The notes under the pieces: model-generated
What the model was told of the DNA's origin: nothing
Databases searched by the model: none
The model's input: only the letters and a program-made list of their open reading frames with translations
Shown: one piece after another, positions 1-7,467 of the stretch
How positions within the stretch are numbered: position 1 is the stretch's first letter
Layout of the letters: each line of letters opens with the position of its first letter
Translations under genes and position numbers: made by a program
Assembly: GCA_018400565.1 (NCBI GenBank)
Contig: JAGYMP010000243.1
Span: 1 to 35,925 of the forward strand
Source of the DNA: Bacilli bacterium
GTDB lineage: Bacteria; Bacillota_I; Bacilli_A; Izemoplasmatales; Hujiaoplasmataceae
Direction of reading: 5' to 3'
DNA length: 35,925 nucleotides

Positions 1-551
1 TCTTCTGAGGGAAAATCGTATTGCAGGCGATCACGTACAATTTCTCCGCAATCCGATGTATAAGAAATCTCCGTGCCATCCAGATTCAGATCCGGCAATG
101 TGACATTCGATGTCAGTTCTTCGGGCAATAATTCGGATATCTCATTGAAAACATATTCGATATGATCTTCTCTCTGCGTCTTCTCATACAAGGTCTCATC
201 CCTGAGTTGCAACAAAGTCACATAAAACAAATGACTGTCGCCGTCATGATCTAACACGATTTCAAGCTCGATTTCTGAGTGATGGTCCCTCGCGACATAA
301 GAAATCATCGGTTCATTCAATGTCTCCCCGTCAATCCGATAGGCAACATCGATATCGGAAGATAATGTTCCCGGAAGCATTATATCCTCTGAAAATTCTT
401 CGGGAATGAGTTCAAGGATTCGTTGGGATTCGGCTTCCAATATCGGTGAGACGGTCGTGCTGCGTTCCGAAAAAACGGCGCAAGAAACAACAAACACCGT
501 GATCAGCATCAAACATATGAGAAAAGACATCCGTTTTACCATTTGAATCAT
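1..551 (-). CDS. Partial lipoprotein with tandem Ig-like repeats (C-terminus off the left edge)
   Basis: An open frame starts at the ATG at 551 and stays open to the edge, giving 183 residues. A hydrophobic signal ends in the lipobox VVSC (Cys24), so the product should be a surface lipoprotein. Two related segments follow, at about residues 48 and 138, each beginning with a (I/L)PEE(F/L) plus LP pattern and then a beta-strand-rich stretch. This resembles the atypical bacterial Ig-like domains used as stalks in large surface proteins. The ribosome binding site AAAGGAA lies just before the start; an alternative ATG is at 542. It lies 91 bases after the GH3 gene on the same strand with no terminator seen between, so co-transcription is likely. 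The catalytic or binding part, if any, is outside the window and no function can be assigned. Confidence 0.8.
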   Translation of the reverse strand, partial: MIQMVKRMSFLICLMLITVFVVSCAVFSERSTTVSPILEAESQRILELIPEEFSEDIMLPGTLSSDIDVAYRIDGETLNEPMISYVARDHHSEIELEIVLDHDGDSHLFYVTLLQLRDETLYEKTQREDHIEYVFNEISELLPEELTSNVTLPDLNLDGTEISYTSDCGEIVRDRLQYDFPSE

Positions 552-561
552 CGTTCCTTTC

Positions 562-573
562 CAAAACGTTCAA
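562..573. promoter_or_regulatory. Possible LacI-type operator (CAAAACGTTCAA)
   Basis: The 12 bases have a central CG and share the AAAACGTT core with the sites at 5133, 27022 and 30961. It lies directly upstream of the ribosome binding site of the left-edge lipoprotein. The match is partial and the half-sites are imperfect, so this is the weakest member of the set. Confidence 0.3.
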
Positions 574-642
574 CCGTTGATCGGTAACAATACTCCTTGA
601 TATCCGTAACAAACATGGACATCCGCCCCTGTTCACATCGTC

Positions 643-2535
643 TCAATCCTCATTATAAGTCAACCCATAACCAAACGGAAATGCTTTTTCGAGTGACGCA
701 TAATTGTCTCTGGTACTGATATTTTCCAGGGAATGCACATCGGTCGGCCATGTGAACGCCAGTTTCCCTGAAAAATCAGCTTGCCCCAGCAGCACGCGGG
801 CGACGGCATCGCCTCCTTCACTCCCGGGAAGGAACACCGCAAAGAAGGCATCAAAAGCTTCAAGAGCATCGCCCAAAACCAAGGGACGGCCGCTGATCAG
901 GATTCCGATTGTTTTGATTCCCTTATTTTTGGCTTCGATGGCTCTTTGTAATGTTATCTCGTTATCGGGATGTGACAATCCACAAGTCAATGTGGGGGCA
1001 GACGTATCCCCTTGGCCTTCCGCATAAGGGGCTTCCGTGAATACGGCGACCATCACATCGGCTTTCCCAACATCCGAGACGATTCGTCCCCTTTGTTGAT
1101 CCATGAGTTCGTCCAACCCACCCCTGATGGATGTGCCGACACCGATATCATCATTTGTGTTGCCCTGCCAGAAACTGGTCCATCCCCCGCACAAAAATCC
1201 GACATGATCGCTCCCGGGACCTTCCAGATAGATGTTTTCATCTCCGGATAGCGGTAACGCGTCCCGATCATTTTTCAATAAAACAAAGGATTTGATCGCG
1301 GCTTCCAAAGCCAATTGCCGATGTGATACGGTATAGACGTTGTCGTTCGGGTCCAGACGTTGATATGGTTGCGCAAAGACGCCATGTTTATGTTTGACGG
1401 CCAAAACACGATACACGGCATCATCAATGCGCCCGATGGACACATCACCGTTGTTGACGGCGAGAAGCAACTCCCCATAGGCTTGTCTCCAATGTGTCGG
1501 CTCCATCATCATGTCGATGCCGGCATTGACGGCTGTCACAATCTGTTCATAAAAACTCCCATTCAATTGATGAACCGCATTCCAATCAGACAATACCACA
1601 CCTTTGAAAGCAAGTTCCTCTTTCAGCACTTCCGTGATCCAATACGCATTCCCCGTCATCTTATCCCCGTTGATCGAACTGAAGGAAACCATGATTGAGG
1701 ACACGCCGGCATCGATGGCATGTATATATGACTCAAGATGTTGTTCGCGCGCTTCCTCTTCGGAGATGACGGCATTGCCCTGATCGATACCATGTTGTGT
1801 CGCACCATCCGCAAGATAGTGTTTGGCCGTGGCAATGACATATTCGTCCTGCAGTCCTTCGATGAATGGACCGACCAAGTTTCGGTGGATGTCAGGGTTC
1901 TCCGAAAAACTTTCATATGTTCTTCCCCAACGGATGTTTTTGGCGACACTGACGGCAGGTGAAAAATTCCAATGTATACCCGCCGATTTGACTTCCCGCG
2001 CGGTCGCTTGTCCGATTTCATACACAAGTTCGGGATCATTGATCATCCCCAGATTGATGTTGTGGGGGAAAATCGTCGATCCAAAAATATTGTTGTTGCC
2101 ATGAACGGCGTCAATCCCATAGATGATGGGAATCCCGCTCGATGATTGAAGGGCCGCGTCCTGATACGATGCAACCATCTCATACCATGCATCATAATCA
2201 TCGGTCCATGAACGCGGATGTGAACCTCCGCCGCTCAGGACACTGCCGATGTTATATTCCCTCACTTCGCCGGGGGAGATGTTGCCCCGCTCGGCCTGTA
2301 TCATCTGTCCGACTTTCTCTTCGATGGTCATGCTCCCAATCATTGATTCGATCAAGGCATCCGTGTGATCGTCGATGAATGTCGTTCTTTCGTTCAGGGT
2401 CGATGATGGTTCCGTCGTGAATATGGAATCCGTGGTTGTTGAGGAATCCGTGCTTGATAGCGGCATTTGGCCGCAACCCAAAAAAACCAACATGAACAGA
2501 AAAATATACAATAGGAAAATGCGTTTTGTAGTCAT
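643..2535 (-). CDS. GH3 family beta-glucosidase / exo-beta-glucan hydrolase lipoprotein
   Basis: The 630-residue product has a lipoprotein signal (FLGC, Cys21) and a Ser/Thr-rich linker to about residue 48, so it acts on the outer face. Residues 60-630 form a two-domain GH3 enzyme. GIDAVHG (140-146), the RWGRTYESFSE segment (202-212), KHYLADG (239-245) with the following GIDQGN, and SDW (316-318) are typical of the barley ExoI / bacterial ExoP group of exo-1,3/1,4-glucan hydrolases. Asp317 is the expected nucleophile; Glu506 in the AEGQGD segment matches the acid/base position of that group. Expected activity is release of glucose from non-reducing ends of beta-glucan oligosaccharides. The start has GGGGGT upstream. 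It is the last carbohydrate-active gene of the locus. Family call is firm; exact linkage preference is inferred from neighbours. Confidence 0.93.
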   Translation of the reverse strand: MTTKRIFLLYIFLFMLVFLGCGQMPLSSTDSSTTTDSIFTTEPSSTLNERTTFIDDHTDALIESMIGSMTIEEKVGQMIQAERGNISPGEVREYNIGSVLSGGGSHPRSWTDDYDAWYEMVASYQDAALQSSSGIPIIYGIDAVHGNNNIFGSTIFPHNINLGMINDPELVYEIGQATAREVKSAGIHWNFSPAVSVAKNIRWGRTYESFSENPDIHRNLVGPFIEGLQDEYVIATAKHYLADGATQHGIDQGNAVISEEEAREQHLESYIHAIDAGVSSIMVSFSSINGDKMTGNAYWITEVLKEELAFKGVVLSDWNAVHQLNGSFYEQIVTAVNAGIDMMMEPTHWRQAYGELLLAVNNGDVSIGRIDDAVYRVLAVKHKHGVFAQPYQRLDPNDNVYTVSHRQLALEAAIKSFVLLKNDRDALPLSGDENIYLEGPGSDHVGFLCGGWTSFWQGNTNDDIGVGTSIRGGLDELMDQQRGRIVSDVGKADVMVAVFTEAPYAEGQGDTSAPTLTCGLSHPDNEITLQRAIEAKNKGIKTIGILISGRPLVLGDALEAFDAFFAVFLPGSEGGDAVARVLLGQADFSGKLAFTWPTDVHSLENISTRDNYASLEKAFPFGYGLTYNED

Positions 2536-2603
2536 AGAATGTACCCCCGGATGCTGATTGTCAGTGTTTGAAAAATGATTTGGAGTGTCTGAGTGCTGTC
2601 TTC

Positions 2604-2629
2604 ACCATATCATGGAACGATATGGTTCC
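2604..2629. promoter_or_regulatory. Overlapping inverted repeats at the putative GH3 promoter
   Basis: ACCATATC (2604-2611) and GATATGGT (2619-2626) are perfect 8-base arms around 7 bases, and GGAAC/GTTCC (2614-2618/2625-2629) form a second overlapping repeat. On the minus strand TTGGAA and TATGGT sit 16 bases apart over this region, a weak sigmaA promoter, with the repeats filling the space between. This fits an operator for the GH3 gene (start at 2535), but the motif differs from the LacI-type sites elsewhere in the window. Confidence 0.4.
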
Positions 2630-2650
2630 AACTTTTTGATGGTATTGTTA

Positions 2651-2694
2651 GAAAAAAGAAGGCGAAGCCGGATGCGTGACCATCCGGTTTCGCC
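2651..2694 (-). terminator. Rho-independent terminator after the five-repeat lipoprotein gene
   Basis: A 14-base stem (2661-2674 with 2681-2694, one G-T pair) encloses a 6-base loop and is followed on the minus strand by TTCTTTTTTC. It lies 46 bases past the stop of the 761-residue gene, which separates that transcript from the GH3 gene. Confidence 0.92.
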
Positions 2695-2739
2695 AACATG
2701 AATGTATTTGTGATGGTTAAATACGGAACACCAACATCG

Positions 2740-5025
2740 TTACTCTGTTGTTGATGCGTACTCCCATCCCTCGATTTCAATGTTGCCGGTCGCACCTTCG
2801 GTTTTCACGAAGAAGACCAACAGATCCAACGCATCTCTTTGCACTTCGGTTAAATCATCGAGAGGAAGAATGAATTCCTGGAGACTTCCCGTCGCCGTCA
2901 CTTCAAGTTCCGTGTTACCTTCATCGCCTTCAATTTTAAAGAGATAAACATGATCGGTTGTTCCGGTAAACGTAATCTTGATGGCATCGTTTGTCCCGTC
3001 GAAGGAATCGATCGGATGCTGGGCATTGTCATTCCACCAGGATGAACCGATGTCGGCATAATCAATCGTGAAGGATGATGCGTTTTCAGTGATGTCCATG
3101 CCATAGCCGATCCATTCCGGCATGACGAATTCAATATCCGTGATTTCGATGCTGCCAGTCCATGTTTCCGTCGTACTTTCATTCTTGGCGAAAACGACGA
3201 GTAAATTCAGTGCAGCAATGTCGGTTTCCGTCAACGAATCCAGAGGCAGGATGAATTCCTGTTCGCTGCCCGTCGCGGTCACCGCGAGTTCCGTATTGCC
3301 TTCATCGCCTTCAATTTTGAAGAGATACACATGGTCAGCAGTTCCCGTGAACGTGATTTTAACCTCTTTAGTGTTTGGATCGATCGGATCAAAAGTGTAT
3401 TGGGCATTGTCGTTCCACCATGATGAATCAACATTGGTATAATCAATGGTGACGGAAGACTCGCTTTCGGTCACATCCATGCCATATCCGATCCAGTCCG
3501 GGAGAACGAATTCAATGTTCGTGATTTCGATGCTGCCGGTCCATGTCTCCGTCGTGCTCTCGTTTTTGGCGAAGAACACAAGCAGGTCCAACGCACCGAT
3601 TTGCGTTTCCGTCAATGAATCCAGGGGCAGGATGAATTCCTGTTCGCTGCCCGTCGCGGTCACTTCAAGTTCTGTGTTGCCTTCAGCGCCTTCAATTTTG
3701 AACAGATAGACATGGTCAGCGGTCCCCGTGAACGTGATTCTCACTTCTTCGGTATTCGGGTCGACTGAGTCAATGCCATATTGTGCGTTAAAATCCCACC
3801 AGGGGGATGCAACGTCCGTGTAATTGATGGTCGTCGAACTTTCGTCTTCGATGACTTCCATGTCATACCCGGTCCAATCCGTCGCATATTCCCAACCGTA
3901 AATATCAACGCTGCCGGTCAAGGTTTCGGTGGTGCTTTCATTTTGTACGAAGAAAACCAACAAATCAAGGGTATCTCTCTCTGCTTCCGTGAGTGAATCC
4001 AAGGGAAGAATCAGTTCCTGATCTTCACCGGTGGCTGTCACGTCCAGTTCGGCGTTCCCGTCTTCGCCTTCGATTTTGAACAAATAATCGTGGCCCTCGG
4101 TGCCGTTGAAGAAAATCTTAATGGCATCCTTGGTGCCATCGAACGAAGAAATTTCATATTGGGCACTGAAATCCCACCATGTGGAGGTGACATCGGCATA
4201 ATCAATGGTGTGTGAGGCTTCGTTCTTGGTAACATCCATGCCATAGCCAATCCACTCGGGTACATATTCCCAACCATAGATGTCGACACTTCCGGTTGCT
4301 CCCACGGTCGTCACAAAGAAAATCATCAAGTCAATCTGGTCGCGCTCGGCTTCGGTCATGTCATCCATGGGCAAAATGAATTCCTGCACATCACCGGTCG
4401 CCGTGACAGATTTTTCAGTGTTGCCTCCGTCACCTTCGACCTTGAACAGATATTCATGGCCTTCTTCGCCGCTGAACGTGATTTTAAGCTTGTCATAACT
4501 TCCATCAAACGAATCAAATTCATGTTGTGCGTTGGTCGTCCACCAGGAATCGCCGACTTCGGAATAAGCAATCGTCGTCGAATCCTCATTGACCGTTCTT
4601 TCCATGCCATAGACAAACCAATCCGGTTTAATGACTGTGACAACTCTCTCTTCCGTGGCCTCGTTCCCAGCTTCGTCACTCACGGTGTAGGTCAGTATGT
4701 ACTCGCCGGCCGTTTCAGTATCAACTGTGCCTGAAACCGCGATGTCATCGGTCACATTACCGTCCACATCATCGAATGCCGAAACGCCCTCCATAGCATC
4801 AAACGATTCTCTCATGTACATTTGAACATCAGATGCACCATTAATCCCTGGCGGGTTGGTGTCATCAATCGGTGCTCGGGTGGTTGTCGTTTCCCCCGAG
4901 GTTTCAGCCTCGGTGGTGGTCGTGGTGCCAGATGCTTCGGTCGTGGTCGTTGTTTCTTCTGTCGGCTGACAAGCAGTAAAAGACAATGAAATCAACAACA
5001 CAAATAAAACTAAAACTTTCTTCAT
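2740..5025 (-). CDS. Surface lipoprotein with one Ig-like domain and five tandem beta-sandwich-like repeats
   Basis: The 761-residue protein has a lipobox (FTAC, Cys19), a Thr-rich linker (about 22-50), and one DUF5011/HYR-like Ig domain (about 57-132). Five repeats of 120-127 residues follow, at about 135-254, 257-381, 382-507, 509-635 and 637-757. Each begins with a W-x-x-Y-x-M pattern, has a conserved WW pair, an AQY/AQH step, a YLFK(I/V)EG block, VTATG, (Q)E(F/L)ILP(M/L)D and an (L/M)IFF or LVFF strand. There is no catalytic domain. The predicted all-beta, aromatic-rich repeats suggest a carbohydrate-binding array that holds glucan on the cell surface; this is inference, and I do not recognise the repeat family. 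The gene has its own promoter, an operator-like site and a terminator. The start is supported by AAGGAG upstream. Confidence 0.85.
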   Translation of the reverse strand: MKKVLVLFVLLISLSFTACQPTEETTTTTEASGTTTTTEAETSGETTTTRAPIDDTNPPGINGASDVQMYMRESFDAMEGVSAFDDVDGNVTDDIAVSGTVDTETAGEYILTYTVSDEAGNEATEERVVTVIKPDWFVYGMERTVNEDSTTIAYSEVGDSWWTTNAQHEFDSFDGSYDKLKITFSGEEGHEYLFKVEGDGGNTEKSVTATGDVQEFILPMDDMTEAERDQIDLMIFFVTTVGATGSVDIYGWEYVPEWIGYGMDVTKNEASHTIDYADVTSTWWDFSAQYEISSFDGTKDAIKIFFNGTEGHDYLFKIEGEDGNAELDVTATGEDQELILPLDSLTEAERDTLDLLVFFVQNESTTETLTGSVDIYGWEYATDWTGYDMEVIEDESSTTINYTDVASPWWDFNAQYGIDSVDPNTEEVRITFTGTADHVYLFKIEGAEGNTELEVTATGSEQEFILPLDSLTETQIGALDLLVFFAKNESTTETWTGSIEITNIEFVLPDWIGYGMDVTESESSVTIDYTNVDSSWWNDNAQYTFDPIDPNTKEVKITFTGTADHVYLFKIEGDEGNTELAVTATGSEQEFILPLDSLTETDIAALNLLVVFAKNESTTETWTGSIEITDIEFVMPEWIGYGMDITENASSFTIDYADIGSSWWNDNAQHPIDSFDGTNDAIKITFTGTTDHVYLFKIEGDEGNTELEVTATGSLQEFILPLDDLTEVQRDALDLLVFFVKTEGATGNIEIEGWEYASTTE
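2755..4623 (-). repeat. Five tandem coding repeats (about 360-381 bases each)
   Basis: The repeats inside the 761-residue lipoprotein gene are visible in DNA as well as protein. Copies 3 and 4 are closest: a stretch beginning ATGAATTCCTGTTCGC occurs at 3251 and again at 3632, a spacing of 381 bases (127 codons). This suggests recent internal duplication of that pair. Confidence 0.85.
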
Positions 5026-5042
5026 TTTCTTCTCTCCTTTTT

Positions 5043-5058
5043 TGCGTTTTTCAACGCA
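5043..5058. promoter_or_regulatory. Inverted repeat in the leader of the five-repeat lipoprotein gene
   Basis: TGCGTT and AACGCA flank four bases. It lies between the promoter at 5156-5184 and the ribosome binding site, so it would be in the 5' leader. It could be a small hairpin or an extra LacI-type operator. A TATAAT on the minus strand (5058-5063) overlaps its edge but lacks a good -35. Confidence 0.35.
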
Positions 5059-5132
5059 TTATAATATGGTATTACTTGTGTCCTGAATAATCAAATGAAA
5101 TCTAATCTCAGCGTGATAAAACAAGAACAGAC

Positions 5133-5144
5133 TAAAACGTTTTC
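5133..5144. promoter_or_regulatory. LacI-type operator (TAAAACGTTTTC) just after the transcription start
   Basis: The near-palindrome with central CG lies about 4-16 bases downstream of the expected transcription start of the promoter at 5156-5184. On the minus strand it reads GAAAACGTTTTA, sharing GAAAACGTTT with sites at 27023-27032 and 30962-30971. A repressor here would block transcription of the surface lipoprotein gene. A related sequence (AAAACGGTTTCG, 5225-5236) lies upstream of the -35. Confidence 0.6.
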
Positions 5145-5155
5145 GTTATAATTTA

Positions 5156-5184
5156 AGTATATCAATCGACCGTTTTAAAGTCAA
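5156..5184 (-). promoter_or_regulatory. SigmaA-type promoter for the five-repeat lipoprotein gene
   Basis: On the minus strand TTGACT (5184-5179) is followed after 17 bases by TATACT (5161-5156). It lies about 130 bases upstream of the start codon at 5025, within the 300-base gap 5026-5325. Apart from this promoter and the operator-like sites I see no gene in that gap. Confidence 0.75.
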
Positions 5185-5325
5185 TATGATTGGTAAAATC
5201 AAGAACAAAAATTGTTTTTTGTAAAAAACGGTTTCGCTTTAAAAAGAACAAGAAACTCACGTGATGCTTCCACCCGGTTGACCGTCAGAACAAAACGCTC
5301 TCTTTGATGCCTGATCCGACACCGG

Positions 5326-6027
5326 TTATTGATACACTTTGATATCTTTTATAGAAAAACACTGAGGAAACACGAACGGATCGGCATCACCTCCGAATGT
5401 GCCGCCGATGGCAAGGTTCAGAATCAGAAAGAATGGTTGGTCAAACGGCCACCCTGCTTTTGAACCGTCACGGCCGTTTTCGCCGCGTACATATGTTACG
5501 ATGTGCTCTCCGTCAACATCATAGGAAATCTCATTTTCACTCCATGTCAGTCCAAAAGTGTGAAAATCTTTTGTGATACCTTCAAACATCACTTCGGTGT
5601 AATATTGCTCGTGAGGCTCCCGATGATTGTACTTCTCGGTATGAAGGCAGAAAAATAATCGCCCCAGGCGGTTGGCGGCATGTTCCATGATATCTATTTC
5701 CCCGCTCTTCGGCCAATGGCCATATTGGGGATCGTTAGACATCATCCATATGGCCGGCCAGGTCCCCTTGCCATCAGGTATTTTTGCGACCACTTCGATT
5801 CTGCCATATTGAAAACAAAAATTGTTTCTCGTGTTGATGCGGGCACTTCGGTAAATTCCGTCGTCATATGTGGCGCGAAGGACCAAAGCATCATCAAAGA
5901 ATATGTGATTCTCATCATCAACATATTGCTGAAGTTCATTGTTCGCCCATTGGTCGCCGGCTTGGACATTCCAATCCTTGTGCAACCGATCCATGTTGCT
6001 GAAATCATAATGTTTGATTAACTTCAT
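5326..6027 (-). CDS. Cytosolic GH16 beta-glucanase (laminarinase-like, no signal peptide)
   Basis: The 233-residue protein is a bare GH16 catalytic domain. The active-site motif GEIDIME is at 109-115, giving Glu110 nucleophile, Asp112 and Glu115 acid/base. The extra Met inside the motif is the form seen in beta-1,3-glucanases (laminarinases) and not in lichenases of the shorter EIDIE form. TWPAIWMM (89-96), the N-terminal YDFS strand and the C-terminal LNLAIGG and KVYQ segments are family landmarks. Unlike the two other GH16 proteins here there is no signal, lipobox or Ig domain, so it should act in the cytosol on imported oligosaccharides. It is the last gene of the 12-gene run, 102 bases after the GH30 gene. 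The start follows AGGGGATG. No clear terminator was seen after it. Confidence 0.9.
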   Translation of the reverse strand: MKLIKHYDFSNMDRLHKDWNVQAGDQWANNELQQYVDDENHIFFDDALVLRATYDDGIYRSARINTRNNFCFQYGRIEVVAKIPDGKGTWPAIWMMSNDPQYGHWPKSGEIDIMEHAANRLGRLFFCLHTEKYNHREPHEQYYTEVMFEGITKDFHTFGLTWSENEISYDVDGEHIVTYVRGENGRDGSKAGWPFDQPFFLILNLAIGGTFGGDADPFVFPQCFSIKDIKVYQ

Positions 6028-6129
6028 AACACATCCCCTATCTTAATCGAAAATTAATAAAAGCCATCGCAGAGTATAATCCGTACAGCGAACATCTTCC
6101 ATGACGCAATAGATTTCATGATTATCATG

Positions 6130-7467
6130 TCATTCCGCCATTAACGTCACGATCGATCGTGGTTCAATCTCAAGATGATATTCATCTCCGCGGATGTTCA
6201 CGTTCATGGTTACCGTGGTCTCATCATCATTCATCGCGATAAAAACCACACTGTCGTCCTTATTTTTGAATGCAATCATCTTATTTGTGTCATCGGTGCT
6301 TCCGTTCGAATGAAGATGAACACGTTGTGCTCCGGGACGTACGAATTTGCTGAAATGACCGATATAATAATAACTGCTCTGATGGGTGAGTTCTTCGTTG
6401 TTAACCCGAACGATGATGGGCGCATCACACAAATTATTCACATGGTTGGGACCGCCGGTCTCATCTAAGAAAAGATTCCAATCGATGTAGCCTTGGCAGA
6501 AATTGTTGAAGTCACCGAACATGTTGTAAGCGTAACGCTCCCCGGTTGTCCAATCATTCCAATGCACACCATCCTCGCGGCAACCTTCCGTGAACAACAA
6601 CCCTTTGTCAGGATATAACGTATGAACCTTGCCGACGTTTTCAAATGCGTCGGACACATACCAATGAAATGCGGTCCCCCAAACATATCGAGAGGCTTCC
6701 GGATCGTCTAAGATGGTTTTTGCACGTTCCACCATCAGATCGCGGTTATGATCCCAAATGAGGATGCGCATGTCTTTGTGACGCGATTCCAGCAAGGGGC
6801 CGAGATGGTTTTTGACAAAATCCCTTTCTTGTTCTGCGGTGTATTCACACGAATCCCATCGCTGTTGGGCCGCCGGTTCATTTTGAACCGTGACCCCCCA
6901 GACGGAAAGACCTTGTTTTTTATACTCATCCACAAACTTCGCGATATAAGCGGCCCATGTCGGATAGTATTCCGGCAAAAGGCTTCCGCCTTTAATCATC
7001 AATTGATTGTCCTTCATGAACGCGGGGGGACTCCAAGGGCTTGCGATCAAATCAATCGGTCCCGCCCATTTTTCAGCTTCTTTGATGAGAGGGATGACAG
7101 CTTTTTTGTCGCGTGAAATGTCAAACGATTCCAGTGATTCATCACCTTCATCGATGTACGTGTAGCTATTCAGGCTGAAATCACAACTATGGATGGAGAT
7201 GCGTCCCAATGTGTATCCCAAGCCATATTCGGGGTCGAAATAATCACGGATGGCTTGTTTGCGAACCCTATCATCAACGCGTAGCAGGTTATATGCGCTT
7301 GCTTCCGTGAAAGCACCCCCAAACCCCACAATATTCTGATAAGTCGTATGCTCATCAACGATGTAGGAGGTCGCTTGTTGTGATGATCGGGAACGAGGAT
7401 GGATGTCCTCACGATGAAACCGTTTGTCACTGTATTTTTCCGTGCGGTATAATGTACCTCCCATCAT
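6130..7467 (-). CDS. Cytosolic GH30 family beta-glucosidase / beta-1,6-glucanase
   Basis: The 445-residue protein matches GH30 (clan GH-A) along its length. GFGGAFTEAS (48-57) opens the barrel, SPWSPPAFMK (143-152) is a core GH30 motif, QNEP (195-198) carries the acid/base Glu197, and LFTEGC (291-296) carries the nucleophile Glu294. A C-terminal beta-sandwich of about 70 residues completes the usual architecture. There is no signal peptide, so it should act inside the cell. In a laminarin context the likely role is removing beta-1,6-linked glucose branches or cleaving beta-1,6 links; subfamily 1 versus 3 cannot be settled by eye. Its start overlaps the stop of the phosphorylase gene (ATGATG over TGA), indicating translational coupling; 7464 is an alternative start. 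Confidence 0.88.
   Translation of the reverse strand: MMGGTLYRTEKYSDKRFHREDIHPRSRSSQQATSYIVDEHTTYQNIVGFGGAFTEASAYNLLRVDDRVRKQAIRDYFDPEYGLGYTLGRISIHSCDFSLNSYTYIDEGDESLESFDISRDKKAVIPLIKEAEKWAGPIDLIASPWSPPAFMKDNQLMIKGGSLLPEYYPTWAAYIAKFVDEYKKQGLSVWGVTVQNEPAAQQRWDSCEYTAEQERDFVKNHLGPLLESRHKDMRILIWDHNRDLMVERAKTILDDPEASRYVWGTAFHWYVSDAFENVGKVHTLYPDKGLLFTEGCREDGVHWNDWTTGERYAYNMFGDFNNFCQGYIDWNLFLDETGGPNHVNNLCDAPIIVRVNNEELTHQSSYYYIGHFSKFVRPGAQRVHLHSNGSTDDTNKMIAFKNKDDSVVFIAMNDDETTVTMNVNIRGDEYHLEIEPRSIVTLMAE

Noticed and set aside
2755-4623. Regularly spaced repeats that could be taken for a CRISPR or satellite array.
   Set aside because: The period of about 380 bases is far too long for CRISPR and the repeats are in-frame protein modules.
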